Shown: piece by piece, positions 1 through 9,000 of the stretch
Layout: every line of letters starts with the position of its first letter
Numbering within the stretch: position 1 is the stretch's first letter
Assembly: GCF_014170305.1 (NCBI RefSeq)
Contig: NZ_LZZT01000031.1
Location: forward strand, 310,001 to 374,000
DNA: 64,000 nt
Source of the DNA: Achromobacter sp. UMC71
GTDB lineage: Bacteria; Pseudomonadota; Gammaproteobacteria; Burkholderiales; Burkholderiaceae_B
Direction of reading: 5' to 3'
Program-made: the position numbers and the translations under genes
The notes under the pieces: model-generated
The model's input: only the letters and a program-made list of their open reading frames with translations
The model's database searches: none
Told to the model about the DNA's origin: nothing

Positions 1-912
1 GCCGTTGCCGTGGTCATGGGCGCTACCGTGGTCAACCGCTGGTTCACCAAGCACCGCGGCCTGATGATGGGCCTGCTGACCGCCAGTACCGCCACCGGAA
101 CGCTGATCTTCCTGCCGGTCCTGGCCGCGCTGGCCTCGTCCGGTGACTGGACCCGGGTGGTGTGGACGGTCGCCGGCGCCGCCGCCGCGTTGGTGCCGCT
201 AGCCTGGTGGCTGGTGCCCGACCGCCCCGCCAGCGTCGGCCTGGTGCCGTTCGGCAGCGACCCGCATGCGCCGCCCGCCCCCGCCGCGCCGCGCACCGGC
301 ATGCTGGCCGCCACCTTCGGCGCCCTGGCCCGTGCCGCCAAGACCCGCACCTTCTGGTTCCTGTTTGCCACCTTCTTCATCTGCGGCTTCACCACCAACG
401 GCTTGGTCGGCACGCACCTGATCGCGCTTTGCGGCGACCACGGCATGCCCGAAGTGCAGGCGGCCGGCCTGCTGGCGATCATGGGCATCTTCGACCTGTT
501 CGGCACCACCGCGTCCGGCTGGCTGACCGACCGCTACGATCCGCGCAAGCTGCTGTTCGTGTACTACGCGCTGCGCGGCCTGGCGCTGATCTACCTGCCG
601 TATTCGGACTTCTCGTTCTACAGCCTGGCGATTTTCGCGGTGTTCTTCGGCCTGGACTGGATCGCGACCGTGCCGCCCACCCTGCGCCTGGCCACCGAGG
701 CCTTCGGCGACCGCGAAGCGCCGATCGTCTTCGGCTGGATCGTCGCCGGCCACCAGTTGGGCGCGGCCAGCGCCGCCTGGATGGCGGGCGTGGTGCGTGA
801 ATCGCAAGGCAGCTACCTGATGGCTTTCGTGGCCGCCGGCGCCACCGGCTTGATCGCCGCGGTCATCGCGCTGCTGATCGGGCGTGAGCGGGTCGTGGCG
901 CAGCCTGCGTGA
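1..912 (+). CDS. MFS transporter, C-terminal part (5' end outside window)
   Basis: The open frame runs from the first base of the window, so the N-terminus is missing; about 300 residues remain. The visible part has a run of hydrophobic helices, a central Pro/Ala-rich cytoplasmic loop near residue 95, and a second bundle of about six helices. The short loop with Asp-Arg-Tyr-Asp-Pro-Arg after a Gly-rich helix resembles the conserved MFS loop between helices 8 and 9. The helix pattern suggests an anion/monocarboxylate-type MFS carrier, but the substrate cannot be told from the sequence. A strong hairpin terminator follows directly. The gene runs convergently with livF. Confidence 0.85.
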   Translation, partial: AVAVVMGATVVNRWFTKHRGLMMGLLTASTATGTLIFLPVLAALASSGDWTRVVWTVAGAAAALVPLAWWLVPDRPASVGLVPFGSDPHAPPAPAAPRTGMLAATFGALARAAKTRTFWFLFATFFICGFTTNGLVGTHLIALCGDHGMPEVQAAGLLAIMGIFDLFGTTASGWLTDRYDPRKLLFVYYALRGLALIYLPYSDFSFYSLAIFAVFFGLDWIATVPPTLRLATEAFGDREAPIVFGWIVAGHQLGAASAAWMAGVVRESQGSYLMAFVAAGATGLIAAVIALLIGRERVVAQPA

Positions 913-931
913 CCCACGACAGGCATGAAAA

Positions 932-955
932 AAAGCCCGGCCTAGGCCGGGCTTT
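932..955 (+). terminator. Rho-independent terminator after the MFS gene
   Basis: A perfect inverted repeat has 11-base arms (AAAGCCCGGCC and GGCCGGGCTTT) around a two-base loop. It lies 20 bases after the MFS stop codon and has A/T runs on both sides, so it could work in both directions. Confidence 0.85.
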
Positions 956-974
956 GCATTTGCCTCGCTGAAAC

Positions 975-1001
975 CGCTGCCCCCAGGCGGGGGGGGTAGC
1001 G
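975..1001. repeat. GC-rich stem-loop, REP-like, downstream of livF
   Basis: The arms CGCTGCCCCC and GGGGGTAGCG pair over 10 positions (one G-T), and partly matching flanks (GAA/TTC) extend the stem. It lies between the convergent MFS and livF genes and has no T-run, so it looks more like an intergenic palindromic repeat or mRNA 3'-end stabiliser than a classical terminator. A C-run/G-run hairpin of similar style occurs at about 43.3 kb. Confidence 0.5.
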
Positions 1002-1041
1002 CCTTCAGGGGGTCGCCAGCGCATCGTGCACGGCACGGGGC

Positions 1042-1785
1042 TTACGCCCCCTCCTCTTCGACCTCGCCGAGATAGGCTGCGCGCACTTTCGGATCATGCA
1101 GCATGTCGCTGGCCGGACCCGACAGCGTGATCTCGCCGGATTCCATCACGTAGCCGCGGTGGCTGTTCTCCAGCGCCAGGCGGGCGTTCTGCTCGATGAG
1201 CAGGATCGTCACGCCTTCGCTGGCGATGGTGCGCACCACCTCGAAGACCTTTTCCACCATCAGCGGCGCCAGGCCCATCGACGGCTCGTCCAGCAGCAGC
1301 AGCTTGGGGCGCGCGATCATCGCGCGGCCCATCGCCACCATCTGCTGCTCGCCGCCGGACAGGGTGCCAGCCGCCTGCTTGCGGCGTTCGGCCAGACGCG
1401 GAAACAGCGTGAACACGCGGTCGGTATCCTGGCGCACCTGCGCGGCATCGCGGCGGATGTACGCGCCCATCGCCAGGTTTTCCTCGATGGTCAGCTGGCC
1501 GAAGATGCCACGGCCTTCCGGCACCATGACCAGGCCCTGGCGCACCAGCTCGTGCGACTTCTGGCCACCGATGGACTGGCCGCCGTAGACCACTTCGCCG
1601 CCCGCCAGCGGCACCAGGCCGCAGATGGCGCGCAAGGTCGTGCTCTTGCCGGCGCCGTTGGCGCCGATCAGGCAGACCAGCTCGCCTTCGTCCACGCGCA
1701 AGTCGATGCCGCGCACCGCGCGGATGCCGCCGTAGGCGACCTGCAGGCCGCGCAATTCCAATAGGGGGTGGGTTGCCGTCGTCAT
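1042..1785 (-). CDS. livF: Branched-chain amino acid ABC transporter ATPase LivF
   Basis: This is one of two cytoplasmic ATPases that power high-affinity leucine/isoleucine/valine (or related amide/amino acid) import. The 247 residues match the family length. Walker A (GANGAGKST, about residue 42), the ABC signature (LSGGEQQ, about 142) and Walker B (LLLLDEPS, about 162) are all intact. The start overlaps the livG stop by four bases (ATGA), so translation is probably coupled. It is the last gene of livHMGF. The true substrate range of the system cannot be read from the ATPase. Confidence 0.95.
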   Translation of the reverse strand: MTTATHPLLELRGLQVAYGGIRAVRGIDLRVDEGELVCLIGANGAGKSTTLRAICGLVPLAGGEVVYGGQSIGGQKSHELVRQGLVMVPEGRGIFGQLTIEENLAMGAYIRRDAAQVRQDTDRVFTLFPRLAERRKQAAGTLSGGEQQMVAMGRAMIARPKLLLLDEPSMGLAPLMVEKVFEVVRTIASEGVTILLIEQNARLALENSHRGYVMESGEITLSGPASDMLHDPKVRAAYLGEVEEEGA

Positions 1786-2582
1786 GCCTGGCGCTCCTGA
1801 TGAATCAGCGGATCCTGGGCGGCGCCCGCGCCCAGATACGCTTCAATGACCTTGGGATCGCGCTGCACCTGGGCGGGCTTGCCCATAGCCAGCACCTTGC
1901 CGTATTCCAGCACCAGCACGCGATCGCACAGGCCCATGACCAGCTTCATGTCGTGCTCGATCAGCAGTACGGTCACGCCGTCGCCGCGGATCTTTTCGAT
2001 CAGCTTGCGCAGCACCACCGTTTCCGATGCGTTCATGCCGGCGGCCGGCTCGTCCAGCGCCAGCAGCTTGGGATCGGTGGCCAGGGCCCGCGCGATTTCC
2101 AGGCGGCGCTGGTCGCCGTAGGGCAGCGAGCGCGCCACGTCGTTGGCGCGGTGGCCGATGCCCACGTAGTCCAGCAATTCCTGGGCGCGGGCTTCGATGG
2201 CGGCTTCTTCGGCGCGCGCGCCCGGCGTGCGGAACACCGCGCCCAGCACGCCCGCGCGGGTACGCACGTGGCGGCCGATCATCACGTTCTCGATTGCGCT
2301 CAGATTGGCGAACAGGCGGATGTTCTGGAAAGTGCGCGCCAGGCCCGCGTGCGCCACTTCGTGCGGCTTCTTGCCGGACATCGACTGGCCGTTGAAGGTG
2401 CACGAGCCGTCTTCCGGAATGTACAGGCCGGTCAGCACGTTGAACAGCGTGGTCTTGCCCGCGCCGTTCGGGCCGATCAGGCCGTAGATCTCGCCCTGCT
2501 CGATATCGAAGCTGACGTCGGACAAGGCTTGCAGGCCGCCGAAGCGTTTGCCCAGTCCCTGGGCTTGCAGCAGTTTGCTCAT
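1782..2582 (-). CDS. livG: Branched-chain amino acid ABC transporter ATPase LivG
   Basis: This is the second ATPase of the Liv importer and pairs with LivF beneath the LivHM membrane channel. It has 266 residues from the ATG at 2582, with Walker A (GPNGAGKTT), a signature-type motif (LPYGDQRRLEIARA) and Walker B (LLALDEPAAG), plus the C-terminal extension typical of LivG (EAYLG). The frame stays open further upstream, but the start chosen gives the normal family N-terminus and overlaps the livM stop by four bases. It also overlaps livF downstream by four bases. Confidence 0.95.
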   Translation of the reverse strand: MSKLLQAQGLGKRFGGLQALSDVSFDIEQGEIYGLIGPNGAGKTTLFNVLTGLYIPEDGSCTFNGQSMSGKKPHEVAHAGLARTFQNIRLFANLSAIENVMIGRHVRTRAGVLGAVFRTPGARAEEAAIEARAQELLDYVGIGHRANDVARSLPYGDQRRLEIARALATDPKLLALDEPAAGMNASETVVLRKLIEKIRGDGVTVLLIEHDMKLVMGLCDRVLVLEYGKVLAMGKPAQVQRDPKVIEAYLGAGAAQDPLIHQERQA

Positions 2583-3667
2583 GCCGCCCCTCCTTGGGTC
2601 TTGGTGGCCAACTCGCGCTTGCGCACGGCCGACGGCCACAGGCCCGCGGGACGGAACAGCATGACGCACACCATGGCCAGGCCGAACAGCAGCATGCGGA
2701 TGCCTTCGGGATCCAGCACCACGGCGCCGAACAGCATCTGCTGCACAGGCTCGACCACGGCCCGCAGGAACTCGGGCAGCGCGGCCAGGATCAGGGCGCC
2801 CAGGATTACGCCAGGGATATGGCCCATGCCGCCCAGCACCACCATGCACAGGATGGAAATGGATTCCATCAGCGAGAAGCTCTCGGGGCTGACAAAGCCC
2901 TGCATCGACGCGAACAGCGCGCCCGCCACGCCGCCGAACGACGCGCCCATGGCGAAGGCCAGCAGCTTGATGTTGCGGGTGTTGATGCCCATGGCCTTGG
3001 CCGCGATCTCGTCTTCACGGATCGCTTCCCAGGCGCGGCCGATGCGCGAGTTCTGCAAGCGCACGCACACCAGCACGATGATCAGCGTCAGGGCCAGCAG
3101 CAGGTAGTAGTACTTCTCGGGTCCGGTCACGCGGATGCCCAGCAGGCTCTCCGTGCGGCCGAAGGCGAATTCGCCCACCTTGAAGGTATCGATGCGGTTG
3201 ATGCCCTGCGGCCCGTTGGTGATATTGACCGGCGCGTTCAGGTTGTTCAGGAAGATACGGATGATCTCGCCAAAGCCCAACGTCACGATCGCCAGGTAGT
3301 CGCCCCGTAGTTTCAGCGTCGGCGCCCCCAGCAGCACGCCGAACAGGCACGCCACCGCCAGCGCGATCGGCAGGATCGCCCAGAACGGCAGGTGCAGGCC
3401 GAAGTGCGGCGAAGCCAGCAGCGCCCAGGTGTAGGCGCCCACGGCGTAGAACGCGATATAGCCCAGGTCCAGCAGGCCGGCAAAGCCCACTACGATGTTC
3501 AGGCCCAGCGACAGCATCACGTACAGCAGCGCGAAGTTCAGGATGCGGACCCAGCTCTGGCCGGCCATGCCGATCACGAACGGCAGCACCGCCAGCACGA
3601 TGCCGATCAGCGCGATGCCGATCAGGTTGCGGGTCGACAGCCCGCTGTTCTTCATGGCGCCGCTCAT
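2579..3667 (-). CDS. livM: Branched-chain amino acid ABC transporter permease LivM
   Basis: Inner-membrane permease of about 362 residues with roughly ten hydrophobic helices. It contains the family motif around GVAGALFASMQGFVSPESFSL in its C-terminal half and ends in a short basic tail. The ATG at 3667 overlaps the livH stop by four bases. A second in-frame ATG at 3655 (MKNSG) is also possible. It forms the channel with LivH and is translated between livH and livG in the coupled operon. Confidence 0.93.
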   Translation of the reverse strand: MSGAMKNSGLSTRNLIGIALIGIVLAVLPFVIGMAGQSWVRILNFALLYVMLSLGLNIVVGFAGLLDLGYIAFYAVGAYTWALLASPHFGLHLPFWAILPIALAVACLFGVLLGAPTLKLRGDYLAIVTLGFGEIIRIFLNNLNAPVNITNGPQGINRIDTFKVGEFAFGRTESLLGIRVTGPEKYYYLLLALTLIIVLVCVRLQNSRIGRAWEAIREDEIAAKAMGINTRNIKLLAFAMGASFGGVAGALFASMQGFVSPESFSLMESISILCMVVLGGMGHIPGVILGALILAALPEFLRAVVEPVQQMLFGAVVLDPEGIRMLLFGLAMVCVMLFRPAGLWPSAVRKRELATKTQGGAA

Positions 3668-4593
3668 GCCCGGTCTCCCACGCGCTCGCCCAGCAGGCCG
3701 GACGGACGGAAGATCAGCACCAGAACCAGCACGAAGAACGCGAACACGTCCTGGTAGTGGCTGCCCAGGAAGCCGCCGGTCAGGTCGCCGATGTAGCCGG
3801 CGCCCAGCGATTCGATGATACCCAGCAACAGGCCGCCGGCCATCGCGCCGACCAGGTTGCCGATGCCGCCCAGCACCGCGGCCGTGAAGGCCTTCAGCCC
3901 CAACATGAAGCCCATGGTGTACTGCGACACGCCGTAATAGGTGGCGACCATCATGCCCGCCACGGCGGCCAGGGCCGAACCGATCAGGAACGCCGCCGAA
4001 ATCACGGTGTTGATGTTCACGCCCATCAGGCCGGCCACTTCGCGGTTCTGCGCGGTGGCGCGCATCGCGGTACCCAGGCGGGTCTTGTGCACCACGGCCA
4101 GCAGCCCGCCCATGATCAGCGCGGCAATAGCGACGATCGCGATCTGCAGCGTGCTCATGCGGGCGCCAAAAATCTCGAACACCTGCGGCGTCAGCACCTG
4201 CGGGAAATTCAGATAATTGCGGCCCCAGCCCATCATTGCCACGTTCTGCAGGATGATCGACACGCCGATCGCGGTGATCAGGGCAGCCAGACGCGGGGCG
4301 CGGCGCAGCGGCCGGTAGGCCACGCGTTCGGCCGTCCAGCCGACCGCCATGCACAGCGGCACGGACACCAGCAGGCCCAGGCCCAGCACCACGAACGCGG
4401 ACGTGGACGGGTCGCCGCCCACCAGCGAAATGGCGATCGTCGTCGCGGCCATCGCGCCGATCATGACGACATCGCCATGCGCGAAATTGATCAGCCCGAT
4501 GATGCCGTACACCATGGTGTAGCCAAGGGCGACCAGGGCGTACACGCTGCCTAGCGTGACGCCGTTAATCAGTTGTTGAATGAAGATATCCAT
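3664..4593 (-). CDS. livH: Branched-chain amino acid ABC transporter permease LivH
   Basis: Inner-membrane permease of 309 residues beginning MDIFIQQLINGV, a textbook LivH N-terminus, so the ATG at 4593 is preferred to the longer open frame. Eight or so hydrophobic segments are visible, with the conserved GLINFAHGD motif near residue 40. It is first of the four coupled transporter genes and lies 155 bases after livK, separated from it by a hairpin. Confidence 0.95.
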   Translation of the reverse strand: MDIFIQQLINGVTLGSVYALVALGYTMVYGIIGLINFAHGDVVMIGAMAATTIAISLVGGDPSTSAFVVLGLGLLVSVPLCMAVGWTAERVAYRPLRRAPRLAALITAIGVSIILQNVAMMGWGRNYLNFPQVLTPQVFEIFGARMSTLQIAIVAIAALIMGGLLAVVHKTRLGTAMRATAQNREVAGLMGVNINTVISAAFLIGSALAAVAGMMVATYYGVSQYTMGFMLGLKAFTAAVLGGIGNLVGAMAGGLLLGIIESLGAGYIGDLTGGFLGSHYQDVFAFFVLVLVLIFRPSGLLGERVGDRA

Positions 4594-4674
4594 AGGGGCC
4601 GCAGAATAAGCCTGGAAAAAACGCGCGCACATCGCGCGCGGCGCACCCGCAGGGCGGCCACCGGGTGGCGCGCC

Positions 4675-4694
4675 CCCGCACCAGGCGGTGCGGG
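4675..4694 (-). promoter_or_regulatory. Hairpin between livK and livH
   Basis: The arms CCCGCACC and GGTGCGGG form a perfect 8-base GC stem around a 4-base loop in the 155-base livK-livH gap, with no T-run. By analogy with intercistronic hairpins in other binding-protein transport operons it may protect the livK mRNA end and so raise binding protein over permease. That role is inference. Confidence 0.5.
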
Positions 4695-4748
4695 CGGGTG
4701 TCGGTGGCCAGGCGCGGGGCAGCCGCGTCCTGGCCAGGTGCAGCGGCC

Positions 4749-5894
4749 TTAGTTGGCCTGGCTGACCATCGTCTCAACCATCTCCCACTTGCCGTTCTTG
4801 ACTTCGTAGATGGTGACGGAGATTTCCTTCAGATCGCCGTTCTTGTCGTAGGCGATATGCTCGCTGGTCGCGCCCTTGCGGTTCAGCTTGGCCAGTTCCG
4901 GCAGGTACTTCTCGGGCTTGGCCGAGCCGGCGGCTTCGATGGCGCTGATCATGTTCCAGGCGCCGTCATAGGCGTAGGGCGCGTAGACGCCGGGGGCCTT
5001 CTTGAAGCGGGCTTGATAACGCTGCTCGAAATCCTTGCCCGCGGCCATCTTGTCCAGCGGCACGCCGGCCAGCGAGGCGAAGGTGCCGTCGGCGGCGTCG
5101 CCGGCCAGCTTGATGAAGGTGTCGCTGCGGGTCATTTCACCCGAGACCAACGGCGACTTCAGGCCCAGCGTGGCCAGTTGGCGCTTCATCGGGCCGGACT
5201 GCGCGTCCAGGCCGCCGTAGAAGATGGCGTCGGGCGCCGCGCCCTTGATGTTGGTCAGGATGGCCGTGAAGTCGTTGGCCTTGTCGGTCGTGTATTCGCG
5301 GCGCACCACTTGGCCGCCGGCGGCCTTGACGGCCTTCTCGACCTCGTCCGCCAGGCCTTGGCCGTAGGCGGTGCGGTCGTCGATGATGGCGACCTTCTTG
5401 GCCTTCAGGCTCTGCACCATGAACTTGCCGACCGCGGCGCCCTGCTGGGTGTCGCTGGTCATCATGCGGAAGGTGGTTTCGTAGCCTTGCTTGGTGTACT
5501 CGGGCGACGTGGCCATGGCGATCTGCGGCAGGCCGGCCTCATGGTAGACGCGCGACGCGGGAATCGTGGTGCCCGAATTGAAGTGGCCCAGGATGCCGAC
5601 GACGTTCTCGTCGACCAGTTGCTGCGCGACCTGCACGCCCACGCGCGGGTCGGCCTGGTCGTCGCGCGATACCAGCACGAACTTGGCGGGCTGGCCGTCG
5701 ATCTTGATGCCCTTCTTGTTGGCTTCTTCCAGGGCCAGGTTCAGACCGTTCTGCATGTCCTCGCCGTAGTGCGACTGGGGACCGGTCAGCGGCGCGGCGA
5801 AACCGAACTTGATGTCGGCGGCCTGCGCGGCGGTGGCCATGCTGGCGGCGGCGATGCCGGCGGCGACAAGCTTCAAAGTGGTGCGAAACTTCAT
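4749..5894 (-). CDS. livK: Branched-chain amino acid periplasmic binding protein LivK
   Basis: Periplasmic substrate-binding protein (Peripla_BP_6 family) feeding the LivHMGF importer. Its 381 residues begin with a cleavable signal peptide (cut probably after ATAAQA, about residue 25). The mature part starts ADIKFGFAAPLTGPQSHYGED, the usual Leu/Ile/Val-binding fold, with the ligand-loop segment GHFNSGTTIPAS near residue 105. The ATG is preceded by GGAGG at 7-base spacing. It is first gene of livKHMGF. The high conservation to LivK/LivJ supports amino acid binding, but related proteins also bind amides or aromatic acids. Confidence 0.93.
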   Translation of the reverse strand: MKFRTTLKLVAAGIAAASMATAAQAADIKFGFAAPLTGPQSHYGEDMQNGLNLALEEANKKGIKIDGQPAKFVLVSRDDQADPRVGVQVAQQLVDENVVGILGHFNSGTTIPASRVYHEAGLPQIAMATSPEYTKQGYETTFRMMTSDTQQGAAVGKFMVQSLKAKKVAIIDDRTAYGQGLADEVEKAVKAAGGQVVRREYTTDKANDFTAILTNIKGAAPDAIFYGGLDAQSGPMKRQLATLGLKSPLVSGEMTRSDTFIKLAGDAADGTFASLAGVPLDKMAAGKDFEQRYQARFKKAPGVYAPYAYDGAWNMISAIEAAGSAKPEKYLPELAKLNRKGATSEHIAYDKNGDLKEISVTIYEVKNGKWEMVETMVSQAN

Positions 5895-6046
5895 TGGGTA
5901 TCCTCCGGTATGTCGGATGAGGCTTTGTTATACCCGGGCTTTTGGGCCGGGTTTTTCTGTTTGGGTCCGATTGCCGGGTTGCCACAATCGAACTTCAGGT
6001 GCGACCGGATTTTGCTTCCAGTGCAACCTCGCTAGATATTGGAGAT

Positions 6047-6068
6047 AACCCTTGGTCTCCCAAGGGTT
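6047..6068. repeat. Inverted repeat downstream of putA
   Basis: The arms AACCCTTGG and CCAAGGGTT form a perfect 9-base stem with a TCTC loop, 16 bases past the putA stop codon. There is no T-run after it on the putA strand. The AACCCT/AGGGTT core also occurs in the palindrome upstream of putA at 10013-10032. Confidence 0.6.
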
Positions 6069-6083
6069 ACCCCTCGGTCACAC

Positions 6084-9000
6084 TCAGCCGATGGTCATGA
6101 GGCTGGCGTTACCGCCGGCCGCGGCGGTATTCACACTGATGGAACGCTCGGTCAAGAGTCGCTCCGGCACATACGCGGCGCCGGCGGCCAAGGCATCCGG
6201 CGTCAGGCCGTGCACCGCCAGGATCGCGCCCGGACGCTGCGCAATGCGCTGGTTCAGGGCGCGCAGCGCGTCGCCATCGCCTTCGAACAGCACCGCCTGG
6301 TAATCGGCCTGGTCGACCTCGTCATCCGCCAGGATGCCGGCCTGGCCCTGCTGCTCGGCATCCAGCCCGGCCAGCAGCGCTTGCGCGGCAGGGGTGTCCG
6401 CGAACCAGGCATGGTTGCCGGTCAGGCGCGCCGCCGACCACTGCGCCCGCGCGCCAGCCTCGGTGGCCGCCACGCAATATACGGCGCCGCGCGGCTCGAC
6501 CATATAGGTATTGGTCTCGCCCGTGGGGCCCGGCAGCGCGATGCGCTGCGGCAGCGGCGCGGCCGCGTCCAGCGCGGGCGGCAGGCCCGCGGGGCGCGTG
6601 CCCAGCAGGCGGTACATATACAGCGGGCCGCCCGCCTTGGGGCCGGTGCCCGACAGGCATTCGCCGCCGAAGGGCTGCACGCCCACCACGGCGCCCACGA
6701 TGTTGCGGTTGACATAGACGTTGCCCGCATGGACCTGCCCGGTCACATGGGCGATGGTTTCGTCGATGCGGGTGTGCACGCCGAACGTCAAGCCATAGCC
6801 GGTGCCGTTGATGGCATCCAGCAAGGCGTCCAGCTCTTCGCGCTTGTAGCGCACCACGTGCAACACCGGCCCGAACACTTCGCGTGTCAGTTCGCTGACG
6901 GCGTCGATTTCGATGATGGTGGGCGCCACGAAGGTACCCTGGCGGCATTCGCCGTTCAGCTCGGCCTGGTCGATCCGGTGGCCCGCCGTGCGCATCGCGT
7001 CGATGTGGCGCTGGATGCCATTGCGCGCCTCGGTGTCGATCACCGGGCCGACGTCGACCGACAGGCGGTCGGGGTTGCCCACGCTCAGTTCGCGCATCGC
7101 GCCGCGCAGCATCGTCAGCACGTGGTCGGCGTTGTCTTCCTGCACGCACAGCACGCGCAGCGCCGAGCAGCGCTGGCCGGCCGAGTCGAAGGCCGAGCTG
7201 AGCACGTCGAACACCACCTGCTCGGACAACGCGGACGAATCCACCACCATCGCGTTCTGGCCGCCCGTTTCGGCGATCAGCGGAATGGTGTGGCCGTCGT
7301 CATCAAGACGATCCGACAGTGTCCGCGCGATGATGCGGGCCACGTCGGTGGACCCGGTGAACATCACGCCGCGGATGCCGGGGCTGGCCACCAGTTGCGC
7401 GCCCACGGTTTCGCCGCGGCCGGGCAACAGCTGCACCGCGCCGGCCGGCACGCCGGCGGCGCGCAGGATCGCCACCGCCTGCGCCGCGATCAACGGCGTC
7501 TGCTCGGCGGGCTTGGCCAGCACGGTATTGCCGGCCGCCAGCGCCGCGGCAACCTGGCCGGTAAAGATGGCCAGCGGGAAGTTCCAGGGGCTGATGCACA
7601 GCACCGTGCCCAAGGGGCGGTGCGTGTCGTTACCGAACTCGCGGTCGGCCTGATCCGCGTAGTAACGCAGGAAGTCCACCGCTTCGCGCACTTCGGCGAT
7701 CGCGTTGGGCAGCGACTTGCCGGCCTCGCGCACGATCAGGCCGAGCAAGGTCTGCATCTGCTCTTCCAGCAACTGCGCAGCACGGCGCAGGCACTGCGCG
7801 CGCTCGGCCACCGGGGTCGATTGCCAGATGGGCGCCGTGTTGGCGGCGGCGCGCAGGGCAGCCTCGGCTTCTTCGCCGTTGGCCTCGATCACATGGCCCA
7901 CGACGTCGCGCAGATTGGCGGGGTTGCGCACTTCGATCGCGCGAGCCGGGTCCCAGGCCTCGGCGCCCTCGCCCAGCATGGGCGCGGCACGCCAGGGCGT
8001 GCCGGCGCTGGCCAGCAGCGCGGCCGACAGCGAACCCAGGCGATGTTCGTTGCTCAGGTCCAGGCCGGCGGAGTTGGCGCGCGCGCCTTGCTGTGGGTTG
8101 CCGTAAAGCTCGCGCGGCAGCGGAATCTTCTCGTGCGGCGCGCCCAGCGGCACGATGCGCGAGGCTGCCTCGACCGGGTCGGCCACCAGCGTTTCGACGG
8201 GGATGCTGTCGTCGCCGATCAGGTTGACGAACGACGTGTTGGCGCCGTTTTCCAGCAGCCGGCGCACCAGGTAGGCCAGCAGCGTTTCATGGGTACCGAC
8301 CGGCGCGTAGATGCGGCATGGGCGGTTCAGCTTGCCTTGCGCCAGCGCGCCCACGACCTCGTCGTACAGCGGCTCGCCCATACCGTGCAGGCACTGGAAT
8401 TCGTACTGGCCCGGATAGTAGTTCTGGCCGGCCAGTTGATAGATCGCCGCCAGCGTATAGGCGTTGTGCGTGGCGAACTGCGGGTACACCGCTTCCGGCG
8501 CGCCCAGCAGCTTGCGAGCGCAGGCCAGATAGGCCACGTCGGTATAGACCTTGCGGGTATAGACGGGATAGCCTTCCAGGCCATCGACCTGGGCGCGTTT
8601 GATCTCGCTGTCCCAGTACGCGCCCTTGACCAGGCGCACCATCACGCGGTGGCGGCTGCGGCGGGCCAGATCGATGACGTAGTCGATCACGAACGGCGCG
8701 CGCTTCTGGTAGGCCTGGATGACGAAGCCGATGCCGCTCCAGCCTTCCAGCTCGGGCGTAAAGCACAGGGCTTCCAGCAGATCCAGCGAGATTTCCAGGC
8801 GGTCGGCTTCTTCGGCGTCAATGTTCAGGCCGATGTCGTAACTGCGCGCCAGCACCGTCAGCGCCTTCACACGCGGCAGCAGCTCGGCCATGACGCGTTC
8901 GCGCTGGCCGCGCGAATAGCGCGGATGCAGCGCCGACAGCTTGATCGAGATGCCGGGGCCTTCATAGATACCACGGCCGGCGGCGGCCTTGCCGATGGCG

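Noticed and set aside
6022-6027. GTTGCA hexamer upstream of livK as a PutA site
   Set aside because: It is a single non-palindromic hexamer, expected by chance in a window of this size.
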